Below, piece by piece: positions 1-6,430 of a stretch of DNA of 8,074 nt. The translations under genes were made by a program, and so were the position numbers. The notes below the pieces were generated by a model that was given only the letters and a program-made list of their open reading frames with translations, was not told the DNA's origin and did not search any database. The DNA comes from Pseudomonadota bacterium (GTDB lineage: Bacteria > Pseudomonadota > Alphaproteobacteria > Rhizobiales > Xanthobacteraceae). Location: positions 1-8,074 of the forward strand of contig JAFAFP010000183.1 in assembly GCA_023423415.1 (NCBI GenBank), written 5' to 3'. Numbering within the stretch: position 1 is the first letter of the stretch; every line of letters begins with the position of its first letter.

Positions 1-35
1 AAACTACAGCTCACCTAACGGGATTTGCGGGGGTT

Positions 36-49
36 CCCCCCCCCCCCCC
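36..49. repeat. C14 homopolymer tract
   Basis: Fourteen consecutive C residues follow a GGGGG-TT stretch at 29-35, so G5-TT-C5 also forms a small perfect dyad. The tract lies just upstream of a decayed gene and inside no credible reading frame. It could be a slippage-prone site or an assembly or sequencing artefact. Its exact length should not be trusted. Confidence 0.85.
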
Positions 50-87
50 GCTGTCCCGCCCCGAGCACCAACCGTCCGCCGCAGGAC

Positions 88-426
88 GAGGGTTTTGCCG
101 CGATAGACCAGATTCTCGGCCTCGACTGGATGTCATGGCAAACTGGATGAATGCCCACCCTGCCTCGCATGTCATCGTCAGCATTGGCTTATGCGAGTTT
201 CGCACCGCAAACGATCCTGGTTCTGATCGCGCTTGCGATAACTGGCCATTGCTGCCGTATCAGACAATTCTTTTTGACTTTCCTTCTGATGACGCTCGTG
301 ACAATTGCGGTCTCGGCGTGACTTCCGGCTCAGGGCGCGTGGGCGCACTATGCCATCACGCCAGCGGATCATTCCGCCATCAACCCGATCAAACGCGATA
401 TCCATATCGCCATTTTCGATGGTTGA
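88..426 (+). pseudogene. Decayed PAP2-superfamily membrane phosphatase (remnant)
   Basis: No intact reading frame exists here, but one protein can be pieced together. Frame 1 gives AAIDQILGLDWMSWQ (ending near 141), the frame one base back gives WMNAHPASHVIVSI (about 144-185), and frame 1 resumes at 187 with AYASFAPQTILVLIALAITGH. It continues through a hydrophobic stretch to LPAQGAWAHYAITPADHS. This order resembles the N-terminal half of PAP2/inositolphosphotransferase-like membrane proteins of alphaproteobacteria, which have a charged start, a DW..W motif, two membrane helices and a 'LPA.GAW' turn. Two compensating one-base indels (in the A run at 140-142 and the GG at 186-187) and in-frame TGA codons at 319-321 and 424-426 break it. 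The phosphatase signature half (a PSFH-like motif) cannot be recognised downstream. The family call is from memory of the fold's sequence style; that the locus is a broken gene is firmer than its exact identity. Confidence 0.55.
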
Positions 427-632
427 CGAAACGGCTCTAGCAGAGCAGCACCGATTTTGTTGCGCTGCCGAAAGATTTTTCACACGTTCCAAAGTGTCAC
501 GTTAAAAATATTCTTTCTGCAATTCGGTCCGGCTATTGCCTTGCATTGGCCTGCCTTTTCTTCTCTTGTCGATCGATGTCAGACCGGCTCGGCGATGGTG
601 CCGGCCCGATGCCCATCCCTGGAGCCTTGCGC

Positions 633-1268
633 ATGTACACGCTCTATTCGATGCAGCGCTCCGGCAACTGCTACAAGGTCAGGCTTGCGCTGGCGCATCT
701 CGACGTGCCCTACAACCTCGTCGAAATCGACATCCTGAAGGGCGAATCCCACACGCCGGATTTCCTGGCGAAGAATCCGAACGGCCAGATCCCGCTGCTG
801 GAGATCGAGCCGGGCCATTATCTGGCCGAATCGAATGCGATTCTGTGGTTTCTCGTTGAGGGCACGCGCCTCGCCGGCGAGGGCGCGATCGAGCGTGCCC
901 GCGTCCTGCAGTGGATGTTTTTCGAGCAGCACGCGATCGTACCGAATATCGGCGCCGCCTATTTCTGGCTCTGCCTCGTCAAGGGCGGCCGCGATTTACA
1001 ACGGCATGCACTGGACGACTGGATGGAGGAAGGCACCCGGTCGCTGAATGTGCTGGACAAACATATCAGCAAGCACCGCTATTTCGCCGGTGACCGGTTC
1101 AGCGTCGCCGACATCGCGCTCTATTCCTACATCCATCTTGCCGAGCAGAGCGAATTTGCTCTGTCACCCTTCCCGGCATTGCGCGACTGGCTTGCGCGGG
1201 TCGCTGCCAAACCTCGGCATGTGGCGATGGATGGGCGCGCGGCAGCCCTTGAAATCGCAGCAGAGTAA
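633..1268 (+). CDS. Glutathione S-transferase family protein
   Basis: A 211-residue cytosolic protein expected to conjugate or reduce substrates with glutathione. The N-terminal thioredoxin-fold domain (about 1-80) starts MYTLYSMQRSGNCYKVRLAL, with the candidate catalytic Ser/Asn site at S10-G11-N12. It has the cis-proline loop NPNGQIPLLE (cis-Pro54) and the glutathione-gamma-glutamyl motif ESNAI (Glu66-Ser67). The helical C-terminal domain carries the N-capping box motif FAGDRFSVADIALY (about 151-164). Length is normal for bacterial GSTs. The frame stays open upstream to 546, but the start at 633 is preferred because the beta-strand of the fold begins directly there and GGAG lies at 621-624, eight bases upstream. 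An imperfect 16-bp dyad (ACAC...GTGT, 482-497) lies about 135 bp upstream and might be an operator. The natural substrate cannot be told from sequence. Confidence 0.93.
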   Translation: MYTLYSMQRSGNCYKVRLALAHLDVPYNLVEIDILKGESHTPDFLAKNPNGQIPLLEIEPGHYLAESNAILWFLVEGTRLAGEGAIERARVLQWMFFEQHAIVPNIGAAYFWLCLVKGGRDLQRHALDDWMEEGTRSLNVLDKHISKHRYFAGDRFSVADIALYSYIHLAEQSEFALSPFPALRDWLARVAAKPRHVAMDGRAAALEIAAE

Positions 1269-1416
1269 ACACCGATTCACCGTCAACTCGGCGTTAACCT
1301 TTTGTCACCAAATCGCCACAAGACCTGACGCATTGCGCCGCGTTCCAGCCGGGGCGACGCCTGCATTCCATACGATGGTGCCATCAGCGCTGATTCGTAG
1401 CGTTGGAGCTGACATC

Positions 1417-1713
1417 ATGAGCAGGGATCGGATCGCCGGGATCGGATTCCAACATCCCAATCGCAACGCCCGGCCGTTGACGAAACGCAAGATCGCACTG
1501 GCGCATCTGTTGATGACCGCCGTGCTGGTGATTTGCATCCTAGTCGCCGTGACCGCAGTGACCGTCGGCATGGCCCGCGCCGATACGTTGAATGTGTTGG
1601 CGCAAGGCCATGACGGTTCATTCGCGCTTATTCTGCTGATCGGCTTGGTGCTGGCAGCGACGGGCGCACTGAGCGCGTTCGCGGCATGTCGGCCTCCTGC
1701 GGATCGTGGCTGA
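1417..1713 (+). CDS. Small two-helix membrane protein, function unknown
   Basis: I do not recognise this 98-residue protein. The start is well supported: GGAG at 1405-1408 lies eight bases before the ATG, while the same frame upstream only overlaps the GST gene in another frame. The N-terminus is hydrophilic and basic (residues 1-27, with KRK at 23-25). A first membrane segment spans about 28-51. A short polar loop with ADTLNVLAQGHDGS follows, then a second segment at about 69-90 and a short basic tail. The positive-inside rule suggests both termini face the cytoplasm and the loop faces the periplasm. It converges on the CMD/AhpD-like gene, with only five bases between the two stop codons. 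No functional motif is visible. Confidence 0.7.
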   Translation: MSRDRIAGIGFQHPNRNARPLTKRKIALAHLLMTAVLVICILVAVTAVTVGMARADTLNVLAQGHDGSFALILLIGLVLAATGALSAFAACRPPADRG

Positions 1714-1718
1714 CAGTC

Positions 1719-2873
1719 CTATTCCGGCGGTCTGTTTCGTGGATCTGCGGTCTCGCCGCGATTCTCTGCAAATGCATCGATCCCAAGCGAAGCACGGAAG
1801 TCCGCCGTGTTTTCCGCCTTAACATCCTCAAGCGGAATGCCGGTTGAGTCGGCGATGCGGGTGAAGCCGTTAAAGGCCGCTACGACGGCCGCAGCGTCGA
1901 CAAGGGCTGCATCACCCATGGCCGCACGAACCCGCGCCCGCAGATCGTGCTGGGCGGAATCGCCCCTCGCCATCACCGCGTCGGTGAACGCAACCAACAA
2001 GCTGCCGTGCGGAATATTGCCGTCGCCTTCGCCGCTGGTCAGCAGCGTCAGGTCGTAGTCCTCACCTTTTGCGTTGCTGCTCCCCCGGAGCAAGTCAGCG
2101 TGCGAGGTGGTTCAATAGAAACATTGATTGAGGACTGAGACACGCCCCGCGATCAGTTCGATCTGCGCATGCGTTATCGCGCGGAATTCCCTTGTGAAAT
2201 CCCTCATCCACTTGCCCGGAAGATACTGGACTTCGGCAAGCATGAACCAGGCATAGGCTTCTTCAGGAACCAGCGACAGTGCACGCCTGATATTGGCCAG
2301 CGTTCCACCCCAGTATTTCGCAAGGACACGCTCCTCTTCCGTATGGAGGTCCCCTTCGAGATCTTTCGGATGTATCAGAGGCACCCAAGCCTCGCCGCGC
2401 TGATGTGCAGTGCGCGGCCGGCGCCTGTGCGGTTCGCCCGCGACCGGCTCTGGCAATGGACGCTCGGGAACCCCGATTCCACGGCAAAATGCATCAATCG
2501 AGATGGTTGTGACCGCAACGCTGACGATCTCGACATATTCGGTATCTGGCGTCCCGGACGCCAGAACGTCGTCGAACCATTTGCGTGTCAAACGGCCAGG
2601 ATCGGTAGCGATACGATGAATCTGTTCGACCATCCGTTCCGGCAACATGCCGGTGCCATCATGCTGGCCGGCGATGCTGTAGGGAGATAATGCGGCCTTT
2701 CGCCTCTGGCACAGCCCGCAATGGGGAGCCTTCCGCGTCTCGGCGGCGATCGCCAGCCGGGTCTTGCCGTCAAGCCACGCACCTGCCCGCGCTATGCGGT
2801 CAAATGCAATGTTATGCGCCTCGACAAGGTCGGCACGGATGTCGAAGGGAGCATCGCTGTATGTGATCGTCAT
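1719..2873 (-). CDS. CMD/AhpD-like protein, probable selenoprotein (C-x-x-Sec, in-frame TGA)
   Basis: Read through the TGA at 2114-2112, this is one 384-residue protein of the carboxymuconolactone decarboxylase/AhpD superfamily, likely a cytosolic thiol- or selenol-dependent peroxidase or disulfide reductase. An N-terminal module carries LDGKTRLAIAAE followed by HCGLC (Cys52, Cys55). The C-terminal module reads AQIELIAGRVSVLNQCFY-[TGA]-TTSHADLL. Glu239, Cys251, codon 254 and His258 are spaced +12, +15 and +19, matching Glu118, Cys130, Cys133 and His137 of Mycobacterium AhpD. The TGA therefore replaces the second catalytic Cys. Downstream, the same frame runs 130 more codons with family-like sequence (DAAAVVAAFNGFTRIADSTGIPLED) to a TAG. 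A SECIS-like hairpin follows the TGA. The ATG at 2873-2871 has no spaced ribosome site and may start a leaderless mRNA. Conventional annotation would split the gene into a 253-residue protein and an orphan C-terminal fragment. The alternative is a nonsense-mutated Cys homologue; no selenocysteine machinery is in the window. Confidence 0.8.
2077..2114 (-). promoter_or_regulatory. Candidate bacterial SECIS element (TGA plus hairpin)
   Basis: On the mRNA (minus) strand, the UGA at 2114-2112 is followed by 25 nt and then a GGG loop (2086-2084). The loop is closed by a perfect six-pair stem, UGCUCC/GGAGCA (2092-2087 with 2083-2078), extendable by a U-G pair. A second option uses a lower helix GCUG/CAGC with a five-base 5' bulge. 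Bacterial SECIS elements sit directly after the Sec UGA, with a small apical loop starting roughly 16-37 nt downstream and a G in its first two positions; this hairpin meets those rules. SelB binding cannot be shown from sequence alone. Confidence 0.6.
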
Positions 2874-2879
2874 CCTGCA

Positions 2880-2907
2880 AGCGTAGGACGGATGTTCCCA
2901 TAGTCAA
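2880..2907 (-). promoter_or_regulatory. Candidate sigma-70-type promoter of the CMD/AhpD-like gene
   Basis: On the minus strand, TTGACT (2907-2902) is a good -35 box. A 16-base spacer separates it from TACGCT (2885-2880), a weaker -10 box. The predicted transcription start falls at or within a few bases of the ATG at 2873, which would give a leaderless transcript. This fits the absence of a properly spaced Shine-Dalgarno sequence, since the only AGG abuts the ATG. The -10 box matches the consensus at only three of six positions, so this is tentative. Confidence 0.35.
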
Positions 2908-3008
2908 TACATTTCGCCCCGAAGACTGCCGCTCTGCACTTCGGCTTGCCCCCTCCCTACATTGACGTGTGCTGCTTCCTGAGCGATTTCGAACCTTTGG
3001 AGACCCAC

Positions 3009-4145
3009 ATGAAAACGCGCTGGCTTGCAATGCCGTTGCTGATGATGACGGCCACGTCCGATGCAGTTGCACAGCAGGTCTTCAAAACCGAAACCGGCAA
3101 TGTCCGTGTCGAAACAATCGTCAGCGGATTATCGCACCCCTGGGCCCTCGCTTTTCTTCCTGACGGCCGCATTCTGATCACTGAAAGACCCGGCCGCATG
3201 CGCATCGCCACAACGGACGGGAAACTGTCGCAGCCGCTGCCCGGCGTACCGAGGGTGGTTGCGCAAAATCAGGGTGGCCTTCTCGATGTCATCGTTGACA
3301 GCAACTTTGCCACCAACAACACGATCTACTTCTGCTATTCCGACCCGGTCAGCGGCGGCGCACAGACCTCTTTGGCACGCGCCAAACTCGATGTCGGCGA
3401 GACGCCCCGGCTTACTGACGTACAGCGCATCTTCCAGCAGGATGGACCACCGTCGAACGGACTGCATTTCGGATGCCGGATCGTGCAGGCACGCGATGGC
3501 AATCTCTTTCTCACCACTGGCGATCACTTTGGGCCGCGCGACAAGGCGCAGACGCTCGACAACCATCTCGGCAAGGTGATCCGCATTGCGCCGGACGGCT
3601 CAGTGCCGAGGGATAATCCGTTTGTCGGCAAACAAGGCGCAAAGCCTGAAATCTGGAGCTACGGACACCGCAACAGCCAAGGCGCGACGCTGCATCCCAC
3701 CACAGGCAAACTGTGGATGCATGAACACGGTCCGCGCGGCGGCGATGAGATCAACATCCCGGAAGCCGGCAAGAACTACGGGTGGCCGGTGATTGGCTAT
3801 GGCGTCGATTACAGCGGCGCCAAGATTCATGAAGGCACGCACAAGGCCGGCATGGAGCAGCCGATCCGGCAATGGACGCCGGTGATCGCGCCATCGGGTT
3901 TTACGATCTACACGGGCGATCTGTTTCCGCGCTGGAAAGGCAACGCGTTCATCGGCGGACTTCGGACAAGCAATCTCGTGCGGCTTGAACTCGACGGCGA
4001 AAAAGTCACGAAAGAAGAACGTCTGCTTGGCGATCTGCGCGAACGCATCCGCGACGTCCGCACCGGCCCGGACGGCGCACTTTGGCTCGCCACCGACAAC
4101 AGCGCCGGACGCATTCTGCGCGTGGCGCCGGAGAAAAAGCGATGA
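3009..4145 (+). CDS. Exported PQQ-dependent aldose sugar dehydrogenase
   Basis: A 378-residue periplasmic beta-propeller quinoprotein of the soluble glucose/aldose dehydrogenase (YliI/Asd) family. It oxidises sugar aldehyde groups to lactones using PQQ and calcium. A signal peptide (MKTRWLAMPLLMM..., cleavage likely after AVA at 21) precedes the propeller. Family motifs appear in order: LSHPWALAFLPDGRILITERPGR (41-63, catalytic face), GGLLDV (89-94), HFGCR (His153, equivalent to the catalytic His), TTGDHFG, NHLGKVIRI, PEIWSYGHRN (Arg221-Asn222, PQQ contacts), HEHGPRGGDEIN (238-249), NYGWP, IAPSGF and RIRDVRTGPDGALWL (346-360). The start at 3009 is chosen over the longer frame because GGAG at 2999-3002 is correctly spaced and the signal peptide begins there. 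A 6-bp inverted repeat (CCGAAG/CTTCGG, 2919-2944) lies in the divergent promoter region. No pqq genes are nearby. The sugar specificity is unknown. Confidence 0.93.
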   Translation: MKTRWLAMPLLMMTATSDAVAQQVFKTETGNVRVETIVSGLSHPWALAFLPDGRILITERPGRMRIATTDGKLSQPLPGVPRVVAQNQGGLLDVIVDSNFATNNTIYFCYSDPVSGGAQTSLARAKLDVGETPRLTDVQRIFQQDGPPSNGLHFGCRIVQARDGNLFLTTGDHFGPRDKAQTLDNHLGKVIRIAPDGSVPRDNPFVGKQGAKPEIWSYGHRNSQGATLHPTTGKLWMHEHGPRGGDEINIPEAGKNYGWPVIGYGVDYSGAKIHEGTHKAGMEQPIRQWTPVIAPSGFTIYTGDLFPRWKGNAFIGGLRTSNLVRLELDGEKVTKEERLLGDLRERIRDVRTGPDGALWLATDNSAGRILRVAPEKKR

Positions 4146-4154
4146 TCGAGGCAA

Positions 4155-4505
4155 TCACCATTTCTGGAAAATAAAAAACGCGCCGAGCGCAATAAATGCA
4201 AAGCCCAGTGCATAATTCCAGGTGAACGGTTCTTTTAGATACAACACTGAAAATCCCGCGAACACGACCAGCGTAATCACTTCCTGGATCGTCTTGAGCT
4301 GCGCCGTCGTATAGACCGCGCTGCCCCAGCGATTGGCGGGCACCGCCATGCAGTATTCGACAAAGGCAATGCCCCACGCCACGAAAATAACGATGAGCAG
4401 CGGCTGTTCCTTGAATTTGAGGTGACCGTACCAGGCCAATGTCATGAACACGTTGGAACCAAGCAAAAGCAGAATTGGCAGCAAATAGGGCGATGTGAAT
4501 GTCAT
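4155..4505 (-). CDS. DUF486 / DMT-family small membrane protein
   Basis: A 116-residue inner-membrane protein with four predicted helices at about 6-25, 37-55, 73-92 and 97-114. It matches the DUF486 group of the drug/metabolite transporter superfamily, whose members are about this length. Recognisable family sequence includes LLLLGSNVFMTLAWYGHLK near the start, FVEYCMAVPANRWG in the middle and QLKTIQEVITLVVF leading into helix 3, then YLKEP before helix 4. Substrate and function are unknown; such short proteins probably act as dimers. The frame is open further upstream to 4586, but the extra 27 residues are polar and unlike the family, so the ATG at 4505-4503 is used. Its ribosome-binding site (CGGA) is weak. 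It converges on the sugar dehydrogenase, with nine bases between the stops and no clear terminator. Confidence 0.88.
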   Translation of the reverse strand: MTFTSPYLLPILLLLGSNVFMTLAWYGHLKFKEQPLLIVIFVAWGIAFVEYCMAVPANRWGSAVYTTAQLKTIQEVITLVVFAGFSVLYLKEPFTWNYALGFAFIALGAFFIFQKW

Positions 4506-4570
4506 GTCGCGTCCGCAGGAATTGGATGTGATAGATGCCTTATCACGGCAAAACAGAAGCCCACAGCGAA

Positions 4571-4599
4571 GTGACGATTCCTGCAACTGACGCTAGAAT
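4571..4599 (+). promoter_or_regulatory. Candidate sigma-70-type promoter for the SH3-like exported protein
   Basis: GTGACG (4571-4576) as -35 and TAGAAT (4594-4599, five of six consensus bases) as -10 are separated by exactly 17 bases. The box lies about 75 bases before the start codon at 4673, in the divergent region shared with the DUF486 gene. It was found by eye only. Confidence 0.35.
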
Positions 4600-4672
4600 G
4601 CTCACCACAAGCGGCCGCACATCTGTCGCATTTGTCACCGAGCTAGGGCTTCCCGACTTCCGGAGAATTTGA

Positions 4673-5454
4673 ATGCGCCACGCGTTTTCTCTCGCCATCA
4701 TCGCTGTCGCCGCGTTGCTCGGCACCGCCGCCTCCGCTCAACAGAAACAACAGCAGCCGGCTCCGCCGCCCGTCGCGGCGCCGAAGCCCTACGCGCCGGT
4801 CACCATCAAGCTGCCGGCGCCGCTCAACGACCAAGCTTCGAAGCGTTCCGGAAGCAGCTCGGCGAGATCGCCGGCAAAAAGGACCGCGCCGGTCTTGCCA
4901 AGCTGGTGGTCACACAAGGTTTCTTCTGGGACGGCGAACAGGGTGAGCAGGCCGACAAGAAGAAATCAGGCCCCGACAATCTCTCCGCCGCCATTGGTCT
5001 CGCCGGCAAGCAGCCGGTCGGCTGGGACATGCTGCAGGCCTATGCGCAGGATCCCACAGCCTCCGCCTATCCCGGCAAGCAAGGCGTGATTTGCGCGCCC
5101 GCCGATCCTGAATTCGATGAGAACGCGCTCGAGGAACTGGCCAAGACAACCCAGACCGATCCGGGCGATTGGGCCTATCCGCTTGGCGAGGGTGTGGAAG
5201 TCCGCTCTGCTGGCAAGCCCGACGCGCCGGTGGCCGAGAAAATCGGCATGCATCTGATCCGTATTTTGCCGGACCAAGCTCCACAACCGCCGGCGCAAAA
5301 TCAGGTGCCGCTGGTCAAGGTGGTACCGCCTTCCGGCAAGATCGGCTACGTCGCCGCCGACATGCTCTCGCCACTGGGCAGCGATCAGGTCTGCTACGTC
5401 AAGGATGCCAACGGCTGGAAAATCACCGGCTATGTCGGCGCCGGGTCGCAATAA
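4673..5454 (+). pseudogene. Exported SH3-like domain protein, broken by a one-base shift
   Basis: Two overlapping frames join into one 260-residue protein. The N-terminus (from 4673, GGAG at 4662-4665 seven bases upstream) is a clean signal peptide, MRHAFSLAIIAVAALLGTAASA, cleaved after ASA at 22. A Gln/Pro-rich linker ends at LPAPLND (residue 53, codon 4829-4831). The sense then continues one base back, at 4831-4833, as PSFEAFRKQLGEIAGKKDR and runs intact to the TAA at 5452-5454. One missing C in the CC at 4831-4832 explains the break. The middle (about 54-165) is an unnamed alpha/beta region with KLVVTQGFFWDG. Residues about 170-255 look like a bacterial SH3 domain (GVEVRSAG..., GKIGYVAADMLSPL, NGWKITGYVG), suggesting cell-wall or protein binding in the periplasm. 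No slippery heptamer is present, so programmed shifting is unlikely; a sequencing error or recent mutation is the likely cause. Confidence 0.7.
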
Positions 5455-5653
5455 ACCTGCCCAGATCGCCCCAATTTCGCCGGGACAGGGCCGGACAAGT
5501 GGCGGCGCGAGTCGTCACGCACTGTGTCATCCGAGTAACATCGTGGTGGGCAGGCAACGGCTCGCAGGGTCTTGAAACAAACGTGTATTGAAACCGGCGG
5601 CAAATTCCGGTCAGGATCATTCAATTGCTTCGAAGGGGAGCCGGGTTTTTCAG

Positions 5654-6247
5654 ATGAATTGGATACGAAGTCTGGCGATTGCCGGGACGGTGGTGCTGTG
5701 TGCCGCTCCGGTCGCCGTTTTGGGTCAGGTTAATTCCTACGCACCAACGATCAACGAGCCGCCCCCGGGTGTCGACAGCAATGCCGGTTTCCAGTTGCCT
5801 TACGAATACAGGCGACAAGCGGTGTTTTACCGGACCAACGAAGAACCGGGCACCATCATCGTCAACACGCATGACCGCTTCCTGTATCTCGTGCAGGGCA
5901 ACAATCGCGCGATGCGCTACGGCGTCGGCGTTGGCCGTGACGGCTTCCAGTGGGGCGGAATTCACCGCATCTCGCGTAAGGCGGAGTGGCCTGACTGGAC
6001 TCCACCGCCGGAGATGATCTCGCGCCAGCCCTACCTGCCGCGCTTCATGGCCGGTGGGCCGGGCAACCCGATGGGCGCACGCGCGATGTATATCGGCTCG
6101 ACCGTCTATCGCGTGCACGGGACCAACGCGCCAGAGACGATCGGGCATTCGGTGTCGTCGGGATGTTTCCGGCTGGTGAATTCCGAGATCGAGGATTTGT
6201 ATCAGCGGGTGCCGGTGGGCACCAAAATCGTCGTTCAACATCGTTGA
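5654..6247 (+). CDS. Exported L,D-transpeptidase (YkuD domain)
   Basis: A 197-residue periplasmic enzyme of the ErfK/YbiS/YnhG family. It forms 3-3 peptidoglycan cross-links or attaches proteins to peptidoglycan through an active-site cysteine. An N-terminal signal sequence (MNWIRSLAIAGTVVLCAAPVAVLG, cleavage near 24) precedes a short linker with NEPPPGVDS. The YkuD domain starts around TIIVNTHDRFLYLV (67-80) and continues with MRYGVGVGRDGFQWGG. The catalytic signature is YRVHGTNAPE (His155) and HSVSSGCFRLVN (Cys171, Arg173), the family's HGT...S.GC.R pattern. The ATG at 5654 is the only sensible start, but its AAGGGGAG ribosome site (5633-5640) is 13 bases away, longer than usual, so translation may be weak. 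A strong terminator follows. The 199 bases upstream (5455-5653) show no gene and no convincing promoter or terminator. Confidence 0.93.
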   Translation: MNWIRSLAIAGTVVLCAAPVAVLGQVNSYAPTINEPPPGVDSNAGFQLPYEYRRQAVFYRTNEEPGTIIVNTHDRFLYLVQGNNRAMRYGVGVGRDGFQWGGIHRISRKAEWPDWTPPPEMISRQPYLPRFMAGGPGNPMGARAMYIGSTVYRVHGTNAPETIGHSVSSGCFRLVNSEIEDLYQRVPVGTKIVVQHR

Positions 6248-6301
6248 TACGAATGTAAGCCCGCTTCGCGAACGAGCGGCATTTCAACGCAAGACTTCTG
6301 A

Positions 6302-6333
6302 GCAAGGCTGCCCAACGGCAGCCTTGCTTTTTT
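6302..6333 (+). terminator. Rho-independent terminator after the L,D-transpeptidase
   Basis: A perfect 11-pair stem, GCAAGGCTGCC/GGCAGCCTTGC (6302-6312 with 6317-6327), encloses a CAAC loop. Six T residues (6328-6333) follow directly. It lies 54 bases after the transpeptidase stop and closes that transcription unit before the Bug-type gene. Confidence 0.93.
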
Positions 6334-6430
6334 GTGCTCCTGGTTGTGCAACCCGCTTGGGCCTTCGCGCGGCAGGCATTAAGACAGGCGCCAACAAGAC
6401 CACATCAGATGGTCCACAGGAGGAACGCCA

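Noticed and set aside
319..426. Selenocysteine at the in-frame TGA codons of the PAP2 remnant
   Set aside because: The two TGA codons fall in positions with no redox motif, the gene is also frameshifted, and its catalytic half is gone, so ordinary decay is enough.
482..497. ACAC...GTGT imperfect dyad upstream of the GST as an operator
   Set aside because: Only 16 bp with a mismatch, about 135 bp from the start, and no regulator gene in the window; too weak to annotate as a feature.
546..632. N-terminal extension of the GST (start at 546)
   Set aside because: The added 29 residues do not resemble the family, and a well-spaced GGAG precedes the ATG at 633.
1719..2093. Treating the C-terminal part as a separate gene starting at the TTG at 2093
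   Set aside because: It has no ribosome site. The conserved TTSHAD residues lie upstream of that TTG in the same frame and join directly to the upstream reading frame through the TGA.
88..2114. TGA reassigned to Trp throughout (genetic code 4), which would open both the PAP2 remnant and the CMD gene
   Set aside because: Well-defined genes here end with TGA (sugar dehydrogenase, DUF486 protein, L,D-transpeptidase). Trp would make no sense at the AhpD Cys position, and the PAP2 remnant also has frameshifts.
1807..2690. Long plus-strand open frames opposite the CMD/AhpD-like gene (1807-2058, 2169-2690)
   Set aside because: They are antisense shadows of a GC-rich gene, with no ribosome sites and low-complexity or Arg-rich translations. 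The minus-strand frame carries recognisable family motifs.
2919..2944. CCGAAG/CTTCGG inverted repeat in the divergent promoter region as an operator or hairpin
   Set aside because: Six-base arms 14 bases apart occur often by chance in GC-rich DNA, and no cognate regulator is visible.
4829..4840. Programmed -1 frameshifting in the SH3-like gene
   Set aside because: The direction fits, but there is no slippery heptamer and no clear downstream pseudoknot. A single missing C explains it.
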